NCBI GenBank assembly: GCA_937900305.1
Contig: CALCCV010000566.1
Location: forward strand, 1-20,541
DNA: 20,541 bases
From: an uncultured Pseudobdellovibrionaceae bacterium
Lineage (GTDB): Bacteria; Bdellovibrionota; Bdellovibrionia; Bdellovibrionales; Bdellovibrionaceae
Direction of reading: 5' to 3'
Both the position numbers and the translations under genes were made by a program. The notes beneath the pieces were generated by a model, which was not told the origin of the DNA, searched no databases, and was given only the letters and a program-made list of their open reading frames with translations. Positions 7,720 to 14,834 of this stretch are shown one piece after another. Each line of letters begins with the position of its first letter. The first letter of the stretch is position 1.

Positions 7720-8193
7720 CTAACGTTTGGCGGCGGTCTGTCGCAGTTGGGCTTTGATCTGATCGATTTCATTTTGCATGCGACTCATGTGAAGTTGCAT
7801 TTCATATACGGTTTTGGCATCTGCGGCGGCAGGTTCGCGAAGGTGCTCACCGGCTGAAGGCGGATCTGGATCTTTGGCTAGCTGTCCCCTGGGTGAGCCC
7901 AATATTTTTTCACCAAGGCTGGCCCGTTTACGATTCATGGCCTGCAAGTTTTCAAGCATCGCTTCGTCAGTGTCGATCCGGCCGCGCTTTTTCTTACCGC
8001 TGGTTCGGTTGGCTGGCAGGGGCCGGCTCTGCAAATTTTCGAGCTCCCGCAGCGACTTGAATGTGTCAGAGATTCTCGACAGCCGTGGTGGAAACTCTCC
8101 AGTCATCAGCGTCAATGTTACAAATCCTAGAATTGCTGAAATAAAAATAGAGCTCACGAGGTGCTTCAGTAAAGTGCCAAGAAATTGCGTCAT
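7720..8193 (-). CDS. Small membrane-anchored coiled-coil protein of unknown function
   Basis: I do not recognise this 157-residue protein. Residues 10-31 form one hydrophobic segment (HLVSSIFISAILGFVTLTLM), consistent with an inner-membrane anchor and a soluble C-terminal part on one side. The middle (about 55-70) is basic, with KKKRGR. Residues 75-100 contain a charged helix, then a Pro-rich stretch (DPDPPSAGE). The last 30 residues have a heptad-like pattern (MQLHMSRMQNEIDQIKAQL) typical of a short coiled coil. The start overlaps the upstream gene's stop as ATGA (8190-8193), so the two are translationally coupled, and the ABC exporter pair follows. Context suggests an envelope accessory subunit for that exporter; this is inference only. 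Confidence 0.68.
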   Translation of the reverse strand: MTQFLGTLLKHLVSSIFISAILGFVTLTLMTGEFPPRLSRISDTFKSLRELENLQSRPLPANRTSGKKKRGRIDTDEAMLENLQAMNRKRASLGEKILGSPRGQLAKDPDPPSAGEHLREPAAADAKTVYEMQLHMSRMQNEIDQIKAQLRQTAAKR

Positions 8194-8513
8194 TTGGATT
8201 TGTGACCTTTGCTTTTCGTGCGCTTGGCTGCGGGGAGCTGAGATTCATCAAGGCTGGCTGGATGTCGGTCGAGTTGGGTTGGCCGAGCAGCTGGGGTTGC
8301 GATTTTGCGTTTGGCTTTTGTGATTTTGGAGTCGACTGCCTTTACGGGTTTGTTGCGGCTTTCATACTTTTCGTTGTCAGAGACTTCGTCTTCGACGCCG
8401 GTGAAAAAGTACTGCTCGTACAATCGCTCGGCCGATTTGCCCCGCGCCGAACTTTTCGCAAAGCTCGACGTCGACAGACCCGTCGCAAAAATGATCAACC
8501 ACCAACCACGCAT
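8190..8513 (-). CDS. Small secreted basic protein of unknown function
   Basis: A protein of about 107 residues with a clear signal peptide (MRGWWLIIFATGLSTSSFA, likely cleavage after SFA). The mature part has a short conserved-looking segment (SAERLYEQYFF), an acidic patch (EDEVSD) and a Lys/Pro-rich basic low-complexity tail ending GHKSK. I do not recognise a family. The start is set by AGGAGG at 8526-8521: the ATG at 8513 has a seven-base spacer, while the adjacent ATG at 8516 has a four-base spacer. A longer frame reaching 8672 would bury the signal peptide and run into the divergent gene's leader. It is the first gene of the minus-strand run that includes the ABC exporter and is coupled by ATGA to the next gene. 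Confidence 0.65.
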   Translation of the reverse strand: MRGWWLIIFATGLSTSSFAKSSARGKSAERLYEQYFFTGVEDEVSDNEKYESRNKPVKAVDSKITKAKRKIATPAARPTQLDRHPASLDESQLPAAKRTKSKGHKSK

Positions 8514-8619
8514 CATGACTCCTCCTTTTTCGGCGAAAATGCCTCGAAACTTGAAAAGTGAACGCTTTAAATCGCGACTTTTCATCCTACGTGGGTCTGG
8601 GTTACACTTTAAATGTTCG

Positions 8620-9273
8620 ATGAAAGCTAAACGTTTACGATTGAATTTTTTGACGCCATTTTTGTTGCTCACTGGACTGGGTTCAGGGACGCTGACGCTC
8701 GCTCAATCAAAGTCCACGGGGGCAGGTCGTCCGGCCAAAACGGGAGGACTGCCCTCGCAGTCCGTTCGGGAAGTGAAACTTTGTTTTCCGCAAATGGATA
8801 TCGGTGAGCTGCTAAAATCCTCGTCACTCACAACACTTAAAGAAATGTTTGATCATCAATCCATCGTCTTGCGAAAGGATCTGCGGACTCGCGTGATTTT
8901 ATTTCGCGAGAACGAGGGGGAGCCTCTCAAACGGTTGCGTGTGGCCAGTCAAAAAAATGAAAAAGGCAAATTTGAGTACGTGATGATGCTCCAAAAGTTA
9001 GACGCGGAAGGTGTGGCTACAGATTTGCCGGTGCCGGCAGATCAAAAAATCAACCCGAAGCCATCCATGATCAATTCGTACATTGCGTCGGCCGAGATTC
9101 TGGAAGACGAACGTGAGTTTTCAGAGAGCACAAAAGACGGGCATTTCATTTTATCCAAGTTTCGCAAAGACGAACTTTTCAGCTTGGACATCCGCAAAAC
9201 CTTGCTGGGGGGCAGTCTGTACTGCGAGCGCAAAGATGCAACGGCGATCTACTGTGCGTGTGAAGGGAAATGA
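8620..9273 (+). CDS. Secreted protein of unknown function
   Basis: A 217-residue protein with a signal peptide (MKAKRLRLNFLTPFLLLTGLG..., cleavage near TLAQ), so it is probably periplasmic or outer-membrane associated. The mature part is a mixed alpha/beta domain with no motif I recognise. It contains four Cys (one near residue 55, three in the last 17 residues, including CACEGK at the C-terminus), which could form disulfides. The frame is open upstream to 8305, but those residues lie on top of the divergent gene and do not resemble a protein start. The ATG at 8620 immediately precedes the signal peptide, although its ribosome binding site is weak. It is divergent from the small secreted protein at 8513 and lies 76 bases before zapA. 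Confidence 0.7.
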   Translation: MKAKRLRLNFLTPFLLLTGLGSGTLTLAQSKSTGAGRPAKTGGLPSQSVREVKLCFPQMDIGELLKSSSLTTLKEMFDHQSIVLRKDLRTRVILFRENEGEPLKRLRVASQKNEKGKFEYVMMLQKLDAEGVATDLPVPADQKINPKPSMINSYIASAEILEDEREFSESTKDGHFILSKFRKDELFSLDIRKTLLGGSLYCERKDATAIYCACEGK

Positions 9274-9349
9274 CCTTACGTTTCACGCAAAGAAGCCTTG
9301 CGGCCGTTCTAATCTATAGAGTACGATAAAAGAGTTTTCAGGTGATACT

Positions 9350-9859
9350 TTGTATTCAGCTCGAGTTAACTCGATGGGGAACATGGCAGAATCATTTCAA
9401 TCTGGTAAATTGGGTTCAGAGACGTCAGGTGCTGAGAAACCTGGCGCCGAAAAGTTTGGTGCTGAAAGGCCCGGCTTTGAGAAGTCAGAGAAATCTGAAA
9501 AATCTGAAAAGCTAGATAAAAATGTTTTTGATCTTTCTATAGCCGGAGTTCCTTATCGCGTAAAAACGTCTCATGATGCAGAGACGGTTCAAAATCTTGT
9601 CGATTTGGTCAATGCCAAAATCAATGATGCGCTCAAGGGCACCAAAAATGGGAGCTATCAGGGCGCCGCTGTGTTATCGGCGATTCATTTGGCAGAGGAG
9701 CTCTTGCAATTGAAAAAAAGAGCCAATCAAGATCTTAAAGTTCTCGAAGACAAATTGTTGCGACTCGCAGTCGACCTGGAAAAATCGAAGTTGGGCAAGG
9801 TTTCTGAGGTTGGCGCCGAGCGATTGGCCGACCGATCTTCTGAGAAGGTCTCTTCCTAA
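9350..9859 (+). CDS. zapA: Cell division protein ZapA with N-terminal repeat extension
   Basis: ZapA binds FtsZ and promotes bundling of filaments at the division site. Residues 58-125 match the family: VFDLSIAGVPYRVKTSHDAETVQNLVDLVNAKI, followed by the long helix around LSAIHLAEELLQLKKR. The final part (about 120-150) is coiled-coil. The 169-residue length is well above the usual 90-110 because of an N-terminal extension (about 1-57) made of short repeats: GAEKP, GAEKF, GAERP, GFEKS, then EKS units. The proposed start is a TTG at 9350 with AGGTG five bases upstream; ATGs at 9374 and 9383 are alternatives with poorer ribosome binding sites, so the true N-terminus may be 8-11 residues shorter. 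The next gene is folate cyclo-ligase, the same neighbour zapA has in many Proteobacteria. Confidence 0.85.
   Translation: MYSARVNSMGNMAESFQSGKLGSETSGAEKPGAEKFGAERPGFEKSEKSEKSEKLDKNVFDLSIAGVPYRVKTSHDAETVQNLVDLVNAKINDALKGTKNGSYQGAAVLSAIHLAEELLQLKKRANQDLKVLEDKLLRLAVDLEKSKLGKVSEVGAERLADRSSEKVSS
9426..9513 (+). repeat. In-frame short repeats in the ZapA N-terminal extension
   Basis: Degenerate 15-base units encode GAEKP-like pentapeptides four times, followed by about three 9-base units encoding SEK. The bases differ between units although the peptide is kept, which argues for selection on the peptide rather than a very recent expansion. Confidence 0.55.
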
Positions 9860-9884
9860 GAAGCCGGGTCAAACTCTCGACATC

Positions 9885-9918
9885 GTCTTGGATTTTCTGT
9901 GAGAGAAGATCGCAAGAC
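9885..9918 (+). promoter_or_regulatory. Strong hairpin between zapA and the folate cyclo-ligase gene
   Basis: GTCTTGGATTTTCT pairs with AGAAGATC, a bulged G and CAAGAC around a GTGAG loop. This gives a 14-bp stem with one G-U pair and one bulge. It lies 26 bases after the zapA stop and ends seven bases before the GGAGAGGA ribosome binding site. No T-run follows, so it is more likely a processing, stability or translation-control element than a classic terminator. Confidence 0.5.
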
Positions 9919-9941
9919 TTCGTTTGGAGAGGATTTTTACC

Positions 9942-10556
9942 ATGGTCGTTGGGTCATCAAATTCAAAGTCTGATTTGCGCAAAGTCTTTAAAGAGCGCAT
10001 GGAGCAATCCGCAGCGCGAGCTTCTGCATCCGATCTCCAGGGATTGTACGCCCGAATGGAAAAGTTCTTGGCACCTCACCCCGGTATCTGGGGAGTGTAC
10101 CACACTCATCAGCAAGAAATTCCTTTTCCTCAACATCTTAAAATTCAAGGCGTTTCGTTTGTTCATCCCAAAGTCAAGGGTCCGAGTTTGGAGTTCTTGC
10201 TGGGCTCTGAATTTACCGAAGGTCCATATGGAATTTTAGAACCGGATCCTCGGTCCGCCGTCGACATTGATTTGTCTTCGATGGTTGGAATTTTTATTCC
10301 TGCGCTGGCTTATGATCACCTCGGTGTGCGATTGGGGCGGGGCAAAGGGTATTATGATCGCGCGCTGGCCCACTATGAGGGTTTGAAAATCGGCCTCGTT
10401 TGGGACAGTCAAGTGAGTTCCGATTCTCTCCCCTGTGAAGAGCACGATTTGCAGGTTGATTTGATCATGACAGAGCAGCGGCTCGTCGAAGTCCTGAATT
10501 CAAAAACGGTCGACGGGTCCCCGGATTCGCAAAAGAAAGGTCCCCAATGGAGATAG
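9942..10556 (+). CDS. 5-formyltetrahydrofolate cyclo-ligase family protein
   Basis: This cytoplasmic enzyme converts 5-formyltetrahydrofolate to 5,10-methenyltetrahydrofolate using ATP. The 204-residue protein shows the family's landmarks: GPYGILEP (about 94-101), the glycine-rich block PALAYDHLGVRLGRGKGYYDR (about 120-140), and PCEEHDLQVDLIMTE near the C-terminus. An N-terminal Lys/Arg-rich helix (LRKVFKERM) is also typical. The start at ATG 9942 is favoured because GGAGAGGA lies eight bases upstream; an upstream TTG at 9924 overlaps that site. The last 20 residues are a polar tail beyond the conserved domain. Its end overlaps the RNase Y start by 10 bases. The gene is called ygfA or fau in other bacteria. 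Confidence 0.93.
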   Translation: MVVGSSNSKSDLRKVFKERMEQSAARASASDLQGLYARMEKFLAPHPGIWGVYHTHQQEIPFPQHLKIQGVSFVHPKVKGPSLEFLLGSEFTEGPYGILEPDPRSAVDIDLSSMVGIFIPALAYDHLGVRLGRGKGYYDRALAHYEGLKIGLVWDSQVSSDSLPCEEHDLQVDLIMTEQRLVEVLNSKTVDGSPDSQKKGPQWR

Positions 10557-12112
10557 TGATTGCTTCCATCTTGTGTTTCGCTCTCGGCGGAGTTTTGATT
10601 TTTTTCCTGAAAAAATATCAAGACGAAGTGAAAAAGAAATCGGCCAGGGTCGAAGCTGAAAAGATCGTGAACAAAGCGAAATCAGAAGCCGCACGCGTTC
10701 AGAAAGAGTCTGAGAATCGCGCTCGTGATTTTGAGGGGCGCGCTCGACGCAACGTCGAAGGTGAAATCAACAAGCAGAAGTCTCAACTCAAAAATAAAGA
10801 ATTGCAACTTGAGCGCCGAATCAAAGAAACCGAAGAGATTCAAAAATCCAAACTCGAGGATTTTGAAAAAGAGACCAAAGAGATCAAAGCCAAAGAGGAA
10901 GCCCTCAACCATCTCGACTCACGCCTAAAGGAGATGGAAAAGAAAGCCGACACCCAACTGGTCGCACTGAAAGAGAAACTTGAGAACGTGGCCCGCATGA
11001 CCCAAGAGGAAGCCAAACGCGAATTGGTTTCGAGTCTGGAAGAAGATGCTAGAAATCAAGCTTCTCAACGCATCAGTGGCATTGAACAAGAGGCGCAAAA
11101 AGAGGCTGATCGACGAGCTCGTCGAATCATCAGCGTAGCGCTTTCACGATTTGCATCGGAATACACATCTGAACGCACAGTTTCGGTATTGGCGCTTTCA
11201 AGCGATGAGATGAAAGGGAAAATCATCGGTCGTGAAGGGCGCAACATTCGGACTCTCGAATCGCTGTGTGGTGTGGACTTGATTGTGGATGACACTCCCG
11301 AAGCTGTGGTCATCTCAGGCTTTGATCCGATTCGCCGTGAGTTAGCTCGCCGAACTCTTGTGAAGTTGATGGAAGACGGCCGCGTTCACCCGGCCCGCAT
11401 CGAAGAGATCGTTGAAAAACAGCGGCAAGAGCTTTTCAAAAGTATGAAGGAAGAGGGCGATCGCGTGATTGTCGAGCTGGGGCTGGGTCAAATGCATCCA
11501 GAGTTGGTCAAGCTCGTTGGGTCTTTGAAGTATCGTTCGACCAATGCCCAAAATGTTTTGAATCACTCCATGGAAGTCGCTCACATCGCGGGCCTCTTGG
11601 CCTCCGAAATGGGATTGAATGCGAAAATCGCCAAGCGTGCTGGTCTTTTGCATGACATTGGTAAAGCCATCGACCACACGATTGATGGATCTCACTCATT
11701 CGTGGGTGCTGAATGGGCTAAAAAGTATGGCGAGAGCGAAGAGATCGTTCACGCGATCCGAGCCCACCACGAAGAAGAAAAACCGAATTCATGGCTGGCT
11801 TGGACCGTCCTCGCAGCCAACATTCTTTCGAATGGACGTCCAGGAGCTCGTCGCCCTCAAATGGATAACTTCATTCATCGCTTGGAAGACATCGAAAGCA
11901 TCGGCAATAGTTTCGATGGAGTTTTACGAACCTACGCCCTCCAAGCTGGTCGAGATGTCCGTGTAGCTGTCGAAAGTGCAAAGGTCACAGATGACCTTGC
12001 TGTTTTGCTAGCTCGAGATATTTCACGCAAGATCGAACGAGAAATGCCCAACTTTGGGAATGTGAAGGTCACAGTGGTTCGAGAGAGTCGCGCCATCGAG
12101 TTTGCCAGATGA
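10547..12112 (+). CDS. rny: Ribonuclease Y
   Basis: RNase Y is a membrane-anchored endoribonuclease that starts mRNA decay. The 521-residue protein has the full layout: an N-terminal transmembrane helix (about 3-21), a long coiled coil (about 25-190), a KH RNA-binding domain with GKIIGREGRN (224-233), and an HD phosphohydrolase domain. In the HD domain the metal ligands are seen at His340 (NHSMEV), His369-Asp370 (LLHDIGKA) and His407-His408 (AHHEEE). The C-terminal RESRAIEFAR matches the family's ending. The length is normal for RNase Y. The start overlaps the folate gene's stop by 10 bases with AAAGG upstream; the stop overlaps the tyrS start as ATGA. No missing residues are evident. Confidence 0.97.
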   Translation: MEIVIASILCFALGGVLIFFLKKYQDEVKKKSARVEAEKIVNKAKSEAARVQKESENRARDFEGRARRNVEGEINKQKSQLKNKELQLERRIKETEEIQKSKLEDFEKETKEIKAKEEALNHLDSRLKEMEKKADTQLVALKEKLENVARMTQEEAKRELVSSLEEDARNQASQRISGIEQEAQKEADRRARRIISVALSRFASEYTSERTVSVLALSSDEMKGKIIGREGRNIRTLESLCGVDLIVDDTPEAVVISGFDPIRRELARRTLVKLMEDGRVHPARIEEIVEKQRQELFKSMKEEGDRVIVELGLGQMHPELVKLVGSLKYRSTNAQNVLNHSMEVAHIAGLLASEMGLNAKIAKRAGLLHDIGKAIDHTIDGSHSFVGAEWAKKYGESEEIVHAIRAHHEEEKPNSWLAWTVLAANILSNGRPGARRPQMDNFIHRLEDIESIGNSFDGVLRTYALQAGRDVRVAVESAKVTDDLAVLLARDISRKIEREMPNFGNVKVTVVRESRAIEFAR

Positions 12113-13356
12113 CCCAGTTGACCCAATTGACAAACGTTTCGCCGGAAGAACAGCTTGAACGCATTCGTTATGGCACCGTTGATTTGATCGATGAAAAAGA
12201 TCTTTTGCGGAAGTTGAAAAAAAGCGCCGCAAAAAAAGAACCTCTGCGAATTAAGTTTGGCGCAGATCCAACGCGTCCTGATATTCACGTGGGTCACACA
12301 GTTGTCATCAACAAGATGAAAGTGTTTCAGGATCTCGGGCACCACATTCAATTTTTGATAGGCGATTTCACGGCGATGATCGGCGATCCTTCCGGTAAAA
12401 ATCAAACGCGACCAATTTTGAGCCGTGCCGAAATTGAAGAAAACGGCAAAACCTATGCCAAGCAGATTTTCAAAATCCTCGATCCCGACAGAACTGAAAT
12501 TGTTTACAACTCGACTTGGATCGATAAATTAACTCCTGCCGAATTCATCAAACTGACGGCACAATACACTGTCGCTCGTATTCTCGAACGCGAAGACTTC
12601 AACAATCGGTACAAAAACGGCATTCCGATTTGTATTCACGAGCTGCTCTATCCACTCACGCAAGGTTACGATTCAGTGGCTCTTCGCAGTGATGTTGAGC
12701 TCGGGGGTACGGATCAGAAGTTCAATCTCCTCGTGGGGCGCGATCTTCAATCGGCCTATGGCCAAGAGCCCCAGTGTGTAATCACGATGCCGATTCTCGA
12801 GGGCTTGGATGGCGTCAACAAAATGTCTAAGTCGCTCGACAATTACATCAGTGTCGTGGACTCGCCCAAGGACATGTTTGGTAAGACCATGCGAATCTCT
12901 GACGAGCTGATGTACCGCTATTACCAATTGCTGACCGATAAAACTCCCGCAGACGTCGAGGCTCTCAAGTTAGAAGTCAAGAGCGGTGCTAAACATCCTC
13001 GCCAGGCAAAAGTTGAGCTTGCTCAGTTTTTGGTAAAGCGATTTCACTCGGCAGATCTCGCCGTCAAAGCCCTCGAAGAGTTCGAACGAATTTTTGTCGA
13101 CAAGGGGACACCCGATGAAGTTCCTGAAGTTAAGTTGAAACCGCAGGAGCTGTCGTGGGCTGCTCTACTTGTTCAGCTCGACACCGCTGCCAGCAACAGC
13201 GAAGCCTCGCGCCTGATTCAGCAGGGTGGAGTGAGTGTCAATCAGGAAAAACTCGCTGATCCCCGTGGCAAAGCGATCCTTGAACACGGCCAAGATCTGT
13301 TAATCAAAGTCGGTAAGAAAAAATTTGTGAAGCTGATGGTGAGGAATGACGGATGA
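12109..13356 (+). CDS. tyrS: Tyrosyl-tRNA synthetase
   Basis: TyrRS charges tRNA-Tyr with tyrosine in the cytoplasm. The 415-residue protein has the class I synthetase signatures HVGH (60-63, in GADPTRPDIHVGHT) and KMSKS (238-242, in GVNKMSKSLDN). It also has the tyrosine and ATP pocket segments (GDFTAMIGDPSGK; QGYDSVALRSDVELGGTDQKFN) and a C-terminal S4 RNA-binding domain (about 348-412). The sequence style (GADPTxPDIHxGH) matches the TyrZ-like subgroup rather than E. coli TyrS. Its start overlaps the rny stop by ATGA and its own stop overlaps the ferredoxin start by ATGA. No T-box or other leader is present, because it lies inside the operon. Confidence 0.97.
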   Translation: MTQLTQLTNVSPEEQLERIRYGTVDLIDEKDLLRKLKKSAAKKEPLRIKFGADPTRPDIHVGHTVVINKMKVFQDLGHHIQFLIGDFTAMIGDPSGKNQTRPILSRAEIEENGKTYAKQIFKILDPDRTEIVYNSTWIDKLTPAEFIKLTAQYTVARILEREDFNNRYKNGIPICIHELLYPLTQGYDSVALRSDVELGGTDQKFNLLVGRDLQSAYGQEPQCVITMPILEGLDGVNKMSKSLDNYISVVDSPKDMFGKTMRISDELMYRYYQLLTDKTPADVEALKLEVKSGAKHPRQAKVELAQFLVKRFHSADLAVKALEEFERIFVDKGTPDEVPEVKLKPQELSWAALLVQLDTAASNSEASRLIQQGGVSVNQEKLADPRGKAILEHGQDLLIKVGKKKFVKLMVRNDG

Positions 13357-13769
13357 AGATCAAATTTGCGCCGCTAGATCGTGAGATCGATGTCAATCTG
13401 GGCGAGTCTGTTTTACAAGCTGCCACCAGATCAGGTATCGAAATCAAGTCTCTGTGCAAAGGCTCCATTTCCTGTGCCGAATGTCGTGTGCGAGTCATCA
13501 AAGGCGAAGAGAATATTCTCCCGCCCAGCAGAGCAGAAGTGGCCCTCATCGGTACAGGCTATCACCTCGATGGCCGCAGATTGGCTTGTCAAGTTCGTTG
13601 CTTCGGAGATGTCATCGTGGATCTCCAAGAACAGCTCGACCGCGCCGAAAACTCGAGCAAAAAAGTTCGCGGCTACCGCAGTCAAAAACACACCGAATCC
13701 ACCGCCGTCGTCGACACCATGTTGTTAACCGAAACAAAACCAAAAGGCCCGCCACCGCAACGCCGCTAA
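13353..13769 (+). CDS. [2Fe-2S] ferredoxin
   Basis: A 138-residue electron carrier with a plant/adrenodoxin-like beta-grasp fold. The cluster ligands are Cys35, Cys41 and Cys44 (CKGSISCAEC, spacing C-x5-C-x2-C) and Cys79 in RLACQ; an additional Cys83 lies just after. The ferredoxin domain ends by about residue 95. A basic, proline-ended tail of about 40 residues (to PPPQRR) is unusual and of unknown role. The start overlaps tyrS as ATGA, so expression is coupled to the synthetase and RNase Y. The redox partner is not evident in this operon; a ferredoxin-NADP reductase-like gene lies at the right edge of the window, but any link is speculation. Confidence 0.9.
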   Translation: MKIKFAPLDREIDVNLGESVLQAATRSGIEIKSLCKGSISCAECRVRVIKGEENILPPSRAEVALIGTGYHLDGRRLACQVRCFGDVIVDLQEQLDRAENSSKKVRGYRSQKHTESTAVVDTMLLTETKPKGPPPQRR

Positions 13770-13795
13770 CAATACCGAATCCCAGCCTCGCGGCG
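13761..13795 (+). terminator. GC-rich inverted repeat at the ferredoxin stop codon
   Basis: CGCCGC at 13761-13766, directly before the TAA stop, pairs with GCGGCG at 13790-13795 across a 23-base loop. There is no T-run afterwards. It could act as a 3' end for the zapA-to-ferredoxin transcript, but the large loop keeps confidence low. The remaining bases to 13918 hold nothing else I can support. Confidence 0.2.
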
Positions 13796-13918
13796 ATACT
13801 TGAGCTGATTTACACGCTCTTGACGCGTCGTCGCCGCAATTAAACCACAGTGTTTCAGTATGAGAATCGCCCATCCCATCTAGTCTTTCCTCACTATTTC
13901 TTTTCGCTACGCCGATAA

Positions 13919-14773
13919 ATGATCAGTATGTCGGTAAAGTGGACGTTTCGTGTACGCGGGTTTGGCAGCCCAGTTCTTCTTCTACATGGCTATGGCGGCA
14001 GTCCCAGGCACTGGGAATCTTTGAGTCTTTGCCTAGAGCCCCATTTTCAGGTGACCACCTTGAATCTCAGTCATTTGTATTTTGCGGATGACGTGACTTC
14101 GCTCGAAGCGCAAGTTCATGTCCTTCACCAATTTGTTTTGAGTCACTTCAATGAGCCAGTGAAACTTGTTGGATTCAGTTACGGGGGAGCGTTGGCTTGG
14201 GCTTACAAGCTGCTGTATCCTGAAGCCGTCAGTGATTTGGTTTTACTCAATCCACTTTTGCCCGATCCAATTAAGTTTTTTCGAAGTTGGGAATTGCGTC
14301 TGTTGTTTCGCTTAGATCTGACAGTTCGAAAATTGGGACTGATTTTGAAATCTCCGGTGGGAAATATTTATCTGCGAAGATTGGAAGATCTTTTCCGATT
14401 CGAGGGTGAAAATCCAGATTCGCGTCTTCGGAAACTCAGTGGCCGAAAAATGTTGCTGGTGATCAATGCGATCCTTCGATTTCAGAGTTTGGTTAAAAGT
14501 GAGAATTGGCAGAAATGGCTGGTCCGAATTCACGGTCGAGGAACTCTCGCTAAGTCACTTTTGATTTATGGTGACGGCGATAGTCTCTTTGAAGCCAAAA
14601 GCTATTTGAGTTTCGTCAGGGTTGCGGGAATTGAACACACCTTCAAATTGGAAGGCAAAGGCCATATGGCGCCTCATCAAAAGCCCATTGAGTTGTCCAA
14701 AATCTTGCATTATTACTTTCGCTACAGTGATTCGCTGAATCCCAACGATGAGAGTTGGCAGAATCTCGGTTAG
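13919..14773 (+). CDS. Alpha/beta-fold hydrolase
   Basis: A 284-residue cytoplasmic hydrolase or esterase-type protein. Visible are the oxyanion-hole segment LLLHGYGGSPRHW (from 20), the nucleophile elbow GFSYGG with Ser87, a likely catalytic acid in LLIYGDGDS (Asp219 or Asp221) and the catalytic His249 in KGHMAPHQKP. A basic, hydrophobic cap region lies at about 115-200. No signal peptide is present. The substrate cannot be read from the sequence. The start at 13919 lacks a good ribosome binding site; ATG 13928 (Met4) is equally possible. It is convergent with the ATPase gene that ends at 14835. Confidence 0.88.
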   Translation: MISMSVKWTFRVRGFGSPVLLLHGYGGSPRHWESLSLCLEPHFQVTTLNLSHLYFADDVTSLEAQVHVLHQFVLSHFNEPVKLVGFSYGGALAWAYKLLYPEAVSDLVLLNPLLPDPIKFFRSWELRLLFRLDLTVRKLGLILKSPVGNIYLRRLEDLFRFEGENPDSRLRKLSGRKMLLVINAILRFQSLVKSENWQKWLVRIHGRGTLAKSLLIYGDGDSLFEAKSYLSFVRVAGIEHTFKLEGKGHMAPHQKPIELSKILHYYFRYSDSLNPNDESWQNLG

Positions 14774-14777
14774 GTGA

Positions 14778-14808
14778 TTGCGATAGCTGATCGTCACACA
14801 CATCGCAA
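14778..14808. terminator. Inverted repeat between convergent genes
   Basis: TTGCGAT (14778-14784) and ATCGCAA (14802-14808) are perfect 7-bp arms around a 17-base loop, placed in the 61-base gap between two convergent genes. This fits a two-way terminator position, but no T-run is present on either side. Confidence 0.3.
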
Positions 14809-14834
14809 AGTGCAGTTCAAATATTGGAATTAGT

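Noticed and set aside
7720..8513. Toxin-antitoxin pair made of the two small overlapping genes
   Set aside because: One has a signal peptide and the other a membrane anchor, with no DNA-binding or nuclease motif; envelope proteins fit better.
8305..8619. Extension of the secreted-protein gene upstream to 8305
   Set aside because: It would overlap the divergent small gene completely and place a clear signal peptide at residue 106.
8517..8619. Promoter pair between the divergent genes at 8513 and 8620
   Set aside because: TTGAAA at 8551 and TACACT at 8603 are the best hexamer-like sites, but no pair has acceptable spacing, so no promoter is called.
9298..9327. Sigma-70 promoter before zapA (TTGCGG, 18 bases, TACGAT)
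   Set aside because: Only three of six and four of six consensus bases match, which is not distinguishable from chance.
9860..9941. 6S RNA gene next to the folate cyclo-ligase gene
   Set aside because: The gap is only 82 bases, less than half the usual 6S length, and shows a single compact hairpin rather than the long open-bubble structure.
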